DNA of 64,000 bases from contig NC_086248.1 of assembly GCF_021018805.1 (NCBI RefSeq), positions 53,821,485 through 53,885,484 on the forward strand, read 5' to 3'. This DNA is from Prinia subflava (taxonomy: Eukaryota > Chordata > Aves > Passeriformes > Cisticolidae). The position numbers were made by a program, and so were the translations under genes. Positions 49,356-62,200 of the stretch are shown piece by piece; positions within the stretch are counted from its first letter, which is position 1; the number at the start of each line of letters is the position of its first letter. The notes under the pieces are model-generated. The model was not told where the DNA came from and searched no databases. It was given only the letters and a program-made list of their open reading frames with translations.

Positions 49356-52300
49356 CCCTTGAGCTTTTATTAGAGTATTACTTAATTATAGCTCTTCAGA
49401 CTAGAAGGGTCTGGATAGATGCAGGGCTCTGTAGGTGTTTTTCCAGGTCTGCTGAGGTGATGGGGGCCTAGAGGGGATGGGAAAAATATGCTTTTTTCCT
49501 CTGCAAGATAGACAGTATGTAAAATGCCAAACAAATTAAAAGTGTATGATCTAATTCAAGTTTTCCTGCTTGCTAATTTTGACTACAGTGTAAATCTGAT
49601 AAATGTCCACTCCCCTTTGGACAGAAGCAACATGTTCTGGAATTACATAATGTATTGTATTTTAAAAGTAATTTTTTTTCTAGTGGGTCATGTCCTTAAC
49701 AGATTTATTTTCTTAGTAATATGCTAAAATTTACTCTAGAACATACTTAAATAAAGTGACTCTTTCAAGCCCAGGAGGAGACGAGACAAAAAATAAAAAG
49801 ACATCTTTGAATGTCGCTCTGTGTGTGGAAGCAACATTACAGATGCTAATGATTAAACAAGATTCAGAAGTAAACACAAACATCACATACAAGGCAAAGC
49901 AAAGCAACAGAACTGAATCTGTTCCTGTACCTGACACACACCTGCTCCTTCCCCAATAAGCATCACCTCAGCAATTGCCTCTTCACAGCCTACATGCTCA
50001 GAAATGAGATTTGTGTACCCTCATAAAACAGATTTGCCTTTTCAAAGTCTTTCTATGTAGCAATGTGGGAAAGGAAAAAAATAATTCCAGCAGAGATATT
50101 CCAGTGTGGGGAAGAGTGACAGAGAAGAAAATAAAAAAATATGAAAAAAAAAGGAAAAAGAGATGAAACAAACCTTACAAACTAGCTCAAAAAAACCCCA
50201 AATTGAACAACTATCTATGGTAAGTAATGATACAGATTAAATATTTTGCAGTTTTCTGATAGTAATTGTTTCATTTGCTCACCACAACCTAAGAAAAGTT
50301 TGAATCTTCTCAGTTAATTCAAAATCTGTTCTATAAAACAATAATTTTATTAATACCGCAGTTGTAGTCATTATTAACAAACATCAGTGACTGCTGCATC
50401 AGCATGGACCTGCAGCAAAAGCTGCAAGGGAACATAAATTACATGCTGAGCAGTAAAAGGGTTGGAGCTTAGAAATCAATATTTAAGCAGACAGGAAAAT
50501 TCCAGGCACTGTACATGGAACACATTAAGGAAATCATCATTTCCCTTTGGTTTTCTTGCTATTATTTGGCTTTGAATTTTATATCTTCTTACTTAAAGGT
50601 TTTTGTTTGTTTTTATAGGCATAGTTTCTCCTGTGGTTGGGGTTGCCATTATGCAGGTTATAGATTTGTAGGTAATTCGGATATTAGTTAACTGTACTAA
50701 ATCAGGAATGCTGTTACTCTGTAGTGAATTCCAGGTATCTCACAGCTTCCCTTCCATGAAGAGGCTTCATATCTGCTATAACCACAGTCAGAATTTAGCC
50801 CAGGGAAGGGGAGTTACCCAAGTACAAGAGGTTACCACAGCACCCTAGCCACAGAAATACATGGCATTTCTTTTCTAAAGTTTACTGCTTCAGAAGTAAT
50901 AATCTGCATTAGAAACCACTGTACATTAGTCATTCTATTACAGGGCTTTTTTCCATCTTGTCTGAACAGCAATCTTTTTTATACATCACAGTATTTTTCC
51001 TTCGCTCTCCTCCCCAAACAGTTCCTAGGTGCTGGTTCTACTTATCCTCTTCCAAATAGTAAAATTACTTTATTTTTTCCCCTACTTCTAATCTGGCTTC
51101 TCCTCCATCTCCTACATGTCGAGATGTGTTATATTACTGCTAAAAATTGCACACAGGTGAGTGGGAGCAGAAAGCAGAGCAATGAGGTTTCCAGTCAGGA
51201 CAACCTAAAGAAATGTTAAAGCTAAAGAATAGGGGCAGACAGTGACAGGGAAGGATGCCACCTGCACTTACAGCAAACTGAAGTAGCCATGAAAATATAA
51301 AATAGCTTCCTATACACTAGTTGCCTGCTTTTTGTCTTTTCTATGAGAGGGTCCAGCCAAAAGGGTGCCAAACAGAGGGTTCAAGGTTACCAGATGTGCT
51401 GGCCCTATGCCTTCCTCTGTAAGCAGAAGCACACAAACTCTGCCTAAGCTCTGAGCCAAATGAAGCCATGTGAGAAGCAGCAGTACTTTAACTTGGGTCT
51501 GACCCTCCACTGCACTCCAAAATAGCCCAGAAAATTTGAAGGCAGGGCAACTGCTATCTTCAGGAGTAAAAAATAAATACATATATACACACACACGAGC
51601 AGGCTGAGAGTGAAAATGATGGTAGGACAATGGCACAACAGGCAGATACAGTATTCAAAAGCAGGGCTGGCTTGCTCCTCTCCATGCAGGTAAGCTGTGA
51701 AAAACCATATAAGCACTGCTCCTTGCTGTGCTTTGTACTTCTAGCCTTGCACACTCTGAATGCCTCTAAATACCTCAAATAATCTGTAACACCTTCCAGG
51801 CTACCAAGGTGCTATTCAACCCTGTTTTCCCTTCAATCCTGAAAGGCCAGCACAGCACCATTTTGCTTTTTGTTCACCCTTCACAATGCTACCAAAACAG
51901 CAGTTCCAGGTAATGCCTCTTACTGTCACTCACAATTCCCGAAGCAGCAGCTGACTTCAGACAAGCAATGAAACACTTCCACTCACAGCCCAGGCTTCTG
52001 ACCAAGCGTGGCAGGAGTTGACCAGAACTGGTCATTTCTCCCTGCTCACAGAGCCAACCAATACCACTCGAACTCCTTGAGATACAGATACCAGAAGCTA
52101 GAAAACTGCACCCCTCAACAGAAGGCTGTCAAAAGCAGGAAGATTACTACAAATGCTCTGGTGGTGCCAGGATGGCAAAGGTGGATTTGTACAAGACTGA
52201 CCTCCTACTTTGAAACTCTATCTACAACAAACAGATTTGTCTCCTGTTTCAAGTTAGTGGTCCCGATTCAGAACAGCATCCTAATATATTTCAAATATTG

Positions 52301-55300
52301 AACTAGGAAAAAAAAAAGAACAAGGAAAAAGAAGGAGCAATCTCAGAAGGCTGCATTTTATATGCTGGATGGAAGGGGTAAGGCTGAACAAAATAGTACT
52401 ATATTTTTCAGCCTTAGAAGAGGAAAAGTAAAAGCAAAACCAACCAAATCAGTGTAGATAAGCAGGTATAGTAGCTGGCCTTGAAGGTGAAGTAGTTTTG
52501 TGTAAATTCAGAAAGAAATCTGTTTCAATGAATGAAAACCCAAGACATTTGTTACTCATATGCCGAAGTTATTACTATTACTACAAAAACCTTACTTTTA
52601 CTAAACTCATGCCTAAATTTATTGATGAAAAATGGCTTATCTAAATGTACAGAAGCACTGACACACTATGCAATATCTGTAAATTCTTCCCTGTGCCCTT
52701 CCACTGTTCACTTTATATCAAGTGCATTTGAGAACAACAGGGAGCCCTTGGAACTGGTCAATAGATTGATAGCGCACTGTACTGAATGAGCCAAATAGGA
52801 TCAGGATATTTACACGTGTTCTTTAGGCAGACATTGATTGCACTGGACTAACAAGGTAGGTTTCTTTCTGTTAAAGATGCCACTAAAAAAAAATAGAGAC
52901 AAAAAAAGCAAGCACCAAGTTTACTAAACAAGGAAGGCAGGAAAATATATTTTCCTGATCAAAAAAGTACTTCAAATAAATTCAGCTCCACAGTTCACTG
53001 ACAAGTTAAACTGGAAATAAATATCAGTCAACTTTTGGGGTGAAGGAGAATATGCAGACTTTAGCATCCAAGAAAAAAGAATAAAGCCACCTCAAATAAA
53101 ACATATCTATCCTATCACATAAAGAAATGTAAAAGGGAGAAAGACAATCAGAATTTCTTACAGCCCAAAACACAGACCCAAGATTTTGAGATTTATTTCA
53201 TAATGTAATGACATAGATAAGGTTTTAATTATCAAATTTTAAAACCACTACATTCCTAGACTGCATTTGCCAATCTATGAACTAGTCAACAAATTCCCTC
53301 GCTCACAGTTTCTCTGGTCTTTACACGAACAATGCAAGTCACAGAGCAGCAAAATATTGAAAATTCAGTTCTCAGCTGCTCAGTGGACTAGTAAACTTTG
53401 TTCACCTATCTATTAAAATAAAGAGATCCAGAAAGAGACCTTGTTTGAACTTCATCCTTCTGCAGCACAAAACAGCAAGCTGCCACATCATGTGTGAAGC
53501 AGCATCACTGTGAAAGAGCTCAGTAACCCAGGACATGGTGAGAGTTCTCCTGCTGCTGAGCTCTCAATCCTTTCCATGCCTCAAGAAATACACTTTTTTT
53601 TCACTAGACACTGCTTCATGGTTAGCTTTCATCTGACTATACCCTTACACATCCACATAATTTAAATTTATTCATGGGTTGGTGGATTCATTTTTATAGG
53701 AGAAAAATTCAGGTTTAAGTGAAGTAAAAGGCCAGAAGTCTCATCTGTATGACATTTACATTACAGCTTTCCTTCCTGAGCTACATCCATATGAAATCTA
53801 TATTAAAACACAAATTTCATGACCTTTTGTCTCCCCTCTCTCAGTTGTATATTTCATAAACACTTACATTGGTCCTGTGCTGAAATTCATTTCGGGTCAT
53901 GCAGGTGACACAAAAGTTATTTCCTTTCTGTACGAGACAGAACTTAAACAGAGCACAACTGACCTTTCAGATCACAACAAATATTCAACACTATTTGTAT
54001 AGGAACATTTTAGTTTCACACAAATCTAAGGATGTAATTTTCATATTTCTTTCAGGCACCCCAGAGGTTTACATAAGCCCTGTAACCCACTCAAGCCACC
54101 AGCTACCGTGGTCCTCATCAGCTGCACGGGCACAGCAAATCTTTTTACAGATGCACAATGAGCTAACTGGGTTACCAAACTGACCCGTGCTGCATACTTT
54201 CTTTTTTTTTTATTTCCAATCCACACACATACACAACCACGTGCATATCAAAACAACTGGGAGGAGGCAGAAACATGAGAATGTCTCTGGGTATGACTGG
54301 ATGTGGTAATGAGCAGTCAGGCATTTCACCTAAAAACCACAAAAAAGAAATTACCATGGAAGTACAGCCTAAGATTTTTTGTCAACACATTTCCTCCCAT
54401 CTCCAATACTTTTCACCATATATGTTCTCCATTCTGAAATAGCTGTGTAGGCTTCCCCCAAAATACCAGCCTAAACCAGAATGTGTTAATGTTTTCGTTT
54501 TCAGGATTGTTTTGTTTCTTTTCCTTTTTTTCAGAGTAGTGAATTGAGATTTATTCTTCAATGGGGCATCATAAAAGGTTATAAACAATTTCAGTAAAGT
54601 GAAAAAATTATTTCTGCAACACTCTTCATTTTAACAAATAAAGTTGTCATTTGCAAAACTCTATAATACTAAGCACCTTTAAAGATTTAATCTGGTTTTC
54701 TTTAGTCATGCTAGATGACAAGTGCAACTAAGACTTCCAGCACTTAGTTTTCTCAGATTTCTCTAAAATCAGTTCTAAAAAATTAGCACACATCCAATCC
54801 AAGCACATTATCCATCTGAGAGATCAAAAATAAGATATCCATCTGAGCACATCAGTATTGTTCACTATAACTTAGACATACTTCAAAATGCATTTGTAAC
54901 CAGGAGGGTAATAGCCCTTACATTAAAAAAGCTCTTCATTAAGTGGCTCCCATCACACAGCCCATTACCAGCTCTCATGCCCTGACCTTGCATAGCCTCA
55001 GAGTAATGTTGCTTTTAACAGGCAAAGCAAACAGGGTAAATAATCTATCTTCTCTGTCTAGGGGTGAAACCATCAGTAAATATATTATTAATATAGCTAA
55101 AATCCTCCTTTACACATCCCCAGTGGTATAAGAAAGCACTGTTATTTACTGTCTTCTGCAAAATTAAGTCATACACACACAATGAATAATCCCCTAAAAT
55201 AACTGGAAAATATCCATAGACAAAATTGGATTTCAGCTTAAGAGCATTCTCCAATTTGTATCTTGTATAGTATAATGTATAAAAATAACACATGAAAATA

Positions 55301-57687
55301 TAATACATGCTCTAAAGGGCTTGCTTGAAAATCTAGAAGACGTCTTTTTTTTTTTAGGTGGACCAAGACTTGAGGTAAATATTTGGACTTCATTTTTTGT
55401 CACCATGTCTACAAAACTACAACACTTGTTTACCAGCCCTGCCTCCCACAAAATGCAAATGTACAGTTGCAGAACCATTTCCGTGTATGGAACATCTCAG
55501 TAGTCTTGGACTATTTGACCTAGAATGGTGGTCCAGAGAGAAGTCTGTATTTTAGTTAAGAGGTATTAAAAAAAACCAAAACTGAATGGGTGGAGGGAGA
55601 GGGAGACCATTACTATTCAGCTTTGCACATGTCCTGCATGTAAGACCAATATCTTTAAAAGAGAAGTCATATGCAAGTCCAAAAAAGGGAAGAAGAGCTG
55701 CATTTCCCCATGTTCCATAACAAAACCTGGCACTCTGTTTTAACCCACAGCAGATACTAGAAGCCTTCAAGGAGCCCACAAAAGGTAAGACAAGACTGAC
55801 AGGGCAAAACTTTAGATTCCTTGAGAATTTTACTAATAAAGACTGTTTCTAGTTGAGAACATCCCTAAATGCCAAACAGCTGGTAACTAGGAGAGCAGTC
55901 AGGCCATGGATCAGCACTTTTTTGTCAGTTCTTCTTGCTTAGGCAACTGCTAATGGCTACACTCAAAATCAGCAGATCTTTAGCTTGATCTGGCACAGTC
56001 ACTTTCATGTGCTCTCAGAAAGCTTATATTGGAAATCAGGTGTTTTCTCAGGTCTTATTAAATAATCCAAAGATTTTATCATGTATGCTGAAGTTCGGAC
56101 AATTTAAAAGTTGGTATTTAAAGATGTACTCAAGCACTTGCTTTAGGTGTTCACTTCATTTTGAAATTAACCACTGTGTACTGCATTTCTTTTTCCCATA
56201 ACCTAAGATAAGTGGTTTTTGTCTCTGCTCACAGCTTAAGAAATACAATGTAGGTCAGTCTAAAAAAAAAAAAACTGAAGTTGCATTCATTACTCAGAGG
56301 TAATTACACTTGCTTTACCAATAGCTTTTACTATTGCTGCACTGGTATAATGATTTCCATTAGGAGAAGTTTTCATATTTTCATAGCACTCTGAAGCACG
56401 TGCCATTAGTCTGAAATTTCCCACGATTCATCATCACTCTCCAAAGCACAACACTGATTTAAACTACCACCCTCCTTGAATCAGAAGTAGAACATTGTCA
56501 CTTGTCAATTTAGCACTTGCCATAATATTAGCAATTGTCAGGTTTTTCCCTTTTACTATTTTCTTACATGTCCTATTCCCTCTTGCACTCTTTATTTTGG
56601 GGAATCATGTTGTTTGGGTTTTTTTACATAAGTCTTTCTGAAGGTCCTGAAGACTGAAAATTGTAATTTGAAAATTGAGTATAATCCTCTGTAACAGCAA
56701 TGATTCTATATGAATGTGATGAAGTTAGTGCCCTGAAAGCTGCATACTGACTGTAAGGGCATTATCTTGTTAGCACACTGGTAGAACAGTGCTCCTCCAC
56801 AGACAATTCTATACCTAGAGCCCCCATTTTATTATATTCCAAGAGATGTAAAAGACAAGGGCTCCAAGCACTACAAAAACATGTCCACATGGAGGAGGTG
56901 TCGATTGGAGGTTTGTGCCGAGCTGCAGGATTGCAGAGCCTGAGAAGAGATGGAAAGAAAACAGCCCCTACTCTAGGTCTTCACTTTATTTGCTGCTTAG
57001 TTTTTCTGGGTACTCTTTCCCTTCTCTGCTGTCTGTCACCAACAGAACAGGAAAAAGTGGTCCCGAAGAGATTCCTAACTTCCTCTACAGGTTACACAAC
57101 ACAGCATTCTTCTAAGTGAAAACTGCAGTGGTTTAATTTGATCTATACTTCCATTACCACATCTTATTCTACTTGAGTAATTTCTTCATGAGCAGTAGAA
57201 TGCTTTCATACCTACAGATTCAACAGTAATCAGGGTCACTAATATTAAAACACTGCACAGCAGATGACTGCACATAGGTATTTCCCTTCTGCTTTGAGTG
57301 AACCTCTTGCTGTTCCACTTCCTGCAGATCTACCAGAAGCATTTGGTACTCATTCTGGAACCATGTTACCTTTTTAGGCTTAATTTAACATCCTGCTATT
57401 TCAAACGTAAATTAACTTGAATATTTAGGTATGGCATGCATCTTTAGAATCTGAAGACTCTGAACTTCTTAAGGGGAAGCTCATCAGAACAGATTTGCAG
57501 CTTAATTTTAGTCCACATCTCAGTCACCAAACATCAGGCTTGATACAAGAAGTCTAGCATTCTAAGCAAAGGAAGGAAAAAAAACCAAACCAACGACAAA
57601 ACCAGAGTTTCTTCTGTATATCTTTTGGACTACCTCTGAAAAATTCCTTTATTCTGATAGATTTTATTGAGCAGCTGCAATTTCAAA

Positions 57688-57731
57688 AACAGACACAAAA
57701 ACAAAACAAAAACAAACAAACAAAAAAAACC
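57688..57731 (+). repeat. (CAAA)n-type simple repeat
   Basis: Alternating CAAAA and CAAA units end in a run of A. This is low-complexity intronic sequence. Confidence 0.75.
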
Positions 57732-58479
57732 TCCTGTAAAAGAATCCATGTGCTACACTCAGAGAAGAACAAGTCTATAACAGAACTGAACAGAAATCAC
57801 ATGTTAGAGAGCACTGTGTCATTCAACTCTGAAAACTGCCTAAGGATGACAGATATGTTATTTGGGATAAGCAAGAAGCTATCTTGGCATTTAGATTCAT
57901 TCAAAATACAGTTCTTCAAACTGCTTTTCTTCCTATACAAGGTGTGCCAAAGGTCTGAGAATACCATTTTTTTCCAAAATGGTGTTTCCATCATGATTAG
58001 GATACCTCCAACTTTTATAAAAACTTGTACATTCTGAAAAATGCAAACTGAATAGTAACTAATTTTGGCTTTACTAGGGGAGATATTGTTTTGAACTTTT
58101 TTAATATAAGACCATCACAAATGTTGAGGTTTCAGGCTTTAAATTTATTTTTCCTTATGCAAAACTGAAGCACCAAGAAGTCCATTTAAAAAAGTGTAGG
58201 TCTTGCTTAATAATCTATTTTGCAAGTTTTTGGGCATGGTAACACCTGCTCATATCAGTGACTCCAAAGCAGGGGGAACCCAGCTAGGTAGCAGTTAAGA
58301 AGTAAAATTATATAGATCAACCACCATTAATAATTCACAGCAGTATACAAAAGGCAGAGGAAGGAATGGTGCAGAGGTGAGGTTACTTCTGTGTGGCAAC
58401 ATTTCCCATTCCTTCACCACACTTACCTTACTTCACAAAACCTTTTAGATACAAATAAAATAGCCATGACCTTTCTTCC

Positions 58480-58700
58480 TCCTCTGCATGATTAATTACT
58501 TAATGTATTATTAATTGGAAAATGTAGCTGAATTTCAAATGCTTTCATTCTCTCAGCATATCATGCTGTCTGGGAAGCACCGATTAAGCTGTTCATCAAA
58601 GGTGAGCAGGCAAGGTCATGTAGGCTGTGCCTCTTCAGTTATTCATTACCTGTCCTAAATAGTAATTAACAACAGCAATATTTCCATAAATCAAAGCTTT
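58480..58700. promoter_or_regulatory. Candidate conserved intronic element upstream of exon 2
   Basis: The segment combines homeodomain-type cores (TAATTA at 58493-58498, TAATTG at 58512-58517, another TAATTA near 58663) with a TCF/LEF-like catcaaagg (58594-58602). It is unique sequence 400-650 bp upstream of exon 2 in plus-strand terms, that is, at the start of intron 2. Motif content is suggestive only. Confidence 0.2.
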
Positions 58701-59121
58701 TCTGATTACCTTCAGATGATAGGAGGTTGGGGGGGAGGGGAAAGAAGGAATCAGTGTGCGGGGTTTTTGCATGTATCCCTTTTTCACCATTTCTTCTAGT
58801 GCTATCTGAATAGTTGAATCGATACATTGGCTGTCATATAAAACACAGAATTTGATTTCAAGTCAGCAGGAATTCTACACTGAATAAAGAGGAAATTATG
58901 GCTTCCTTTCTCCCTTCTCTATGCCTCACCCCAACTTTAAAGGGGTATTTGGTCTAAGAAGACTTCCCAATTACCAAGACTGTTATATTTACTATTTTTG
59001 TTCCTTTTTATTACCTGCATTTTCAAGGTTAAAGTGGGGATCTCAGACCATGACCTTGAGGCCATATTCAGTGAGGCTCAGCGTTTATAAAGAAACCTTT
59101 AGTGTCTGTGAGGTTTCTCAC

Positions 59122-59244
59122 CTTGAGGCATTTCAGGTGGCAAATAGTGAGGCTCTTGAGCGCTGACGTGCACCCAGTCGAAATCATCGTAGAGGTCTTG
59201 GTGGTAGTCACAGGGCCCAGGACCATCATCAAACGTGCAGCCTC
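59122..59244 (-). CDS. PTPRK: PTPRK exon 2 (first part of MAM domain)
   Basis: This coding exon of receptor-type tyrosine phosphatase kappa, a type I membrane protein, mediates homophilic cell adhesion outside the cell and dephosphorylates tyrosines inside. On the minus strand an acceptor (ctctag then GAGG) opens the exon and CAAG then gtgag closes it. The 123 bp read as two bases of a split glycine, 40 codons, and one base of the next glycine (phase 1 to phase 1). The peptide starts GCTFDDGPGPCDYHQDLYDD and ends LPPEMPQ. It carries two cysteines of the four-cysteine MAM pattern. It should correspond to roughly residues 34-75 of the precursor, just after the signal peptide in exon 1, which lies outside the window. 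The DYHQDLYDDF and HVSAQEPHYLPPEMPQ stretches match PTPRK as I remember it and differ clearly from PTPRM. Three independent facts agree: sequence, exon length typical of this family, and phase match with exon 3. Confidence 0.95.
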
Positions 59245-59275
59245 CTAGAGAAGAAAGTTGTTATTAGTTTATTTC
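59245..59275 (-). other. Splice acceptor and probable branch point of PTPRK exon 2
   Basis: Read on the minus strand, this segment ends in a pyrimidine-rich stretch (ctttcttctctag) directly before the exon. An actaataac motif, close to the vertebrate branch-point consensus, sits about 20 nt upstream. The opposite exon edge has a strong donor (CAAG then gtgag at 59121 downward). Confidence 0.8.
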
Positions 59276-62200
59276 AAACCAGAGATCTTCCAAGAGTCAA
59301 GCAGAGGTGTCTCTCCGGGCCCCACCACACAGCCGTGTACCACAGTTCACAGGCTGGTATTTGCAAAGCTAAAACCTGCAAACAACTCACTCATCAGTGT
59401 TCCCCTCTCTTTGGTAAAAACATCACTACTCCACACAACCAATTTCCAAGAGCACCTTCTGTCAGAGCAAATCTTAGCCTGAAGTCACCAATTCAAGTGA
59501 AACCTATCTCAGAGTCTGCATGACAAAAAGCAACATGCTATCTGGACCACTGGGGAAACTGAAAATAATAGACCAAGCTCAAAGACCAAAGATAAAAAAT
59601 CACAAACTGATGCATTGAAAGCATAAGCAATCCAAACACTGACAACAAGGATAAATACCGTGCCCAAAACAGTCAGAAAAAATAATTAAAATGACTTAGA
59701 AATTAAATAACTGCTGCAGAATGAATTGGGTAATCTTGATTTACTAAATCAGTCTAGCATAACATAGCAAAGCATTTTTTCAGGGTCACACAAACAACAG
59801 ATATGAAAACCTTACAAGAAAAGTTGTGAGAAGTGACAGAGAAAGAAGAATGGAAGGAATGCAAATGATGTGAGGAAAAAAACAAAGGCTTAATTCCCAT
59901 GTAGAACAGTAATGTCTGCCTTGTCTCATTCAGTAAGTTTTTTATTCCATTCTTAACTCAAGGCCATTAAATAGGCTGGGAAAAGAGAGAAGAAAGCATG
60001 ACAATCACAGAAAAAGATCAAGGTTTGAGAAGGAAGAAACAAAGGAATCAAAAGAGTCTGGTCAAAGAAAAAGCAGACTGTAAAGGCAAGAAAATGCAGA
60101 TGTCATGCATACAATTCTGCAGCAGATGTTGTCTCTATGCATGGCACACAGCCCTAGAGTTTGCTCCTGTTACTCAAAAACAAAAGGCAATAGCAGGAGA
60201 GAGTGAAAGAAAAAACACAGTGCATTCATTTTTATTTAGGTGGTATTTTTCAATCCAGAGAATTTATATAAGAATCCAAGAATTAGACTACAGATAATTT
60301 TTGAAAGTCAGGGGAGATATTTCTTGTGTCTTCTTCTCCCCATCCTCAGTAATTCCAGCACATCAATCCAAGTAACAATGTTCATCACAACAAAAGTGCC
60401 TTTTGCTAAGACACTTCTAGAACAACAGGGGTATTTGTATTGACTTTGTTGTCTGTCTTTTTAAATACAAAATATGGGACAAGTACTGCAAGAACAAAAA
60501 AAATCCTCTTATTACAATAGATTCCAGTGTAGAATAGACCACCAAGAGCTACAGCCTCTGCTCATTCCTGCCCTCTGTGCAAGACATACACAGTGTGGAA
60601 CTCAGAAAGGCCAGAGAAAAAAGGAAAGGAAGAATTCAAATTGAGAATGAAAATGTTTTTACCCCATCCAAACCAATGTGATATTCAAGTATCACATAAC
60701 AGGCAGAGACTTTGCACAGAATTCATATCTAGGAAAGAGAAAGTTCCTTTTACTAAATTCCATAAGCAAATCTACGCTGTGTTCCACACCAAGAGATCAC
60801 GTTGCATCTTCAGTTAGGTATAATTCAAATAGTTCCCACAAATCTGCAAACGTATTTGTCATTTTGAATGAATGACAAAACCAAATTCTAGATAATCCTA
60901 CATCACCAAAACCAATTGCCAGATAGGTATCCAGGCATTCCCAGAATTACCTGTTAACCAATATTTCAGCTGGCAAGGACAACATCAAAACAGAAAGAAA
61001 ATTCTTCACTAAAGCAAAATTTGTGCTAAATCCTTGTACTGTAAACCCTTAAAACTTCATATGCATCTCTGTATTAACAACACTTGCTCAAACAAGTGAC
61101 AACATAAGCAGAGCATCAGCAGCAGCAACAAAAACACCTCAACATTTTATTCCCTGTAATAAGTTGGTTACTACATCAGTGTCACTGTCAAAGACTGCAA
61201 GGCACGAGAGAAATATTTGTGTGTCAGAGAAATATTTATACTTTTCAATGTCCCAAACTCCAGTGCCCTCTGTTTATCAGTGAGACTTTTCTAATTAACA
61301 TCTATTATGATAAAGCAAAAAATACTTAGAATATAAATCTTGCATTCTGATTTAACTCGCATTACACTCCTGTGATCACTCTACAGCAAAAAAATGTACA
61401 TTTCCTTCAACATTTTACTGATAAATGAATAGCAGTTTCCCTTAAAGGGAAGTTATCAGTCTGCTGTCCCACCACAAAAATGACATATGGCTTTGAAGCA
61501 CATGCCTGCAGGGCACCCATTACCCTTTCTAATGGTATAAGTGCCCTCAGTATATAAATTTAAACTACCAATGAATCTTTTAGACTCATTTGGAAGATGA
61601 ATGTCCTTAATTGCTTGTCTTTGTACCCACTATTAATTTTAGTTATCAGAGTTCTGATTAGCAACAACAGCGCACCAGCTAACACACAGCAAGCAATCCC
61701 AAGCTCCTTGTGTGCACATGGTGGCTGCACCCACAGAACAAGCAAGTGCGCAATCGTCATGTGCACATGAACAAAGTTTATCAGGACAGATTTTCAACCC
61801 ACTACAAAATCAACCCTGTAACAACTTTTTGAACCAATGGCTTCCTCTCATGGAGCACCCTGCCACCTTCCATCTCGCCTGCATACCAAGACATTTCAAA
61901 GCAAGTAAACAACCAATGTTGTAGTGTTTTATCTACTACAACACAAGACAGGCCAAGCATTTCAAGCCCCCTGCAGACTACTCCTTAAGACTTAAAACAT
62001 GAGCAAATTCAGACCTCTTCCCTTTTTTAACAGTCAATTGCCTGCATGCTATTTTGATAACTCCAGGCAGTAAGAGACAAACCTAGTGCAACATGCTGTG
62101 TGGAAAGCACAAGGAGAAGAGGTGGTGGGTGGGTGAAACCTGCAGTGATGTATTTTTTTTCCCAGCCATTTGTTCAAAACTGTCTACATTTTAAATCAAA

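Larger units (their letters stand above)
14335..59121 (-). other. PTPRK: PTPRK intron 2 (complete, about 44.8 kb)
   Basis: This is the whole interval between exons 2 and 3, a phase 1 intron with GT-AG ends. It is AT-rich non-coding sequence. It contains an LTR remnant near 17.5 kb, a CR1 3' end near 30.9 kb, a CR1 with a nested solo LTR near 39.2-39.8 kb, and a long old CR1 near 45.3-47.4 kb. It also has A/T-rich simple tracts near 16.5, 23.4, 29.3, 49.3 and 57.7 kb. Between these (for example 18-29 kb, 31.1-39.1 kb, 40.7-45.3 kb and 47.4-57.6 kb) I see no gene, only unassigned intronic sequence with scattered short open frames that lack recognisable domains. A few patches that look conserved are listed separately. 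Confidence 0.93.

Noticed and set aside
51310..51716. Overlapping minus-strand frames of 108 and 90 codons, gene-sense
   Set aside because: I considered a cassette exon or retrocopy, but no known domain is present and the frames overlap one another, so coding is unlikely.
56880..57119. Two overlapping plus-strand frames in CpG-containing sequence
   Set aside because: No domain, no ribosomal or splice context, and both frames share the same DNA. Possibly a conserved or repeat-derived patch, but nothing to support it.
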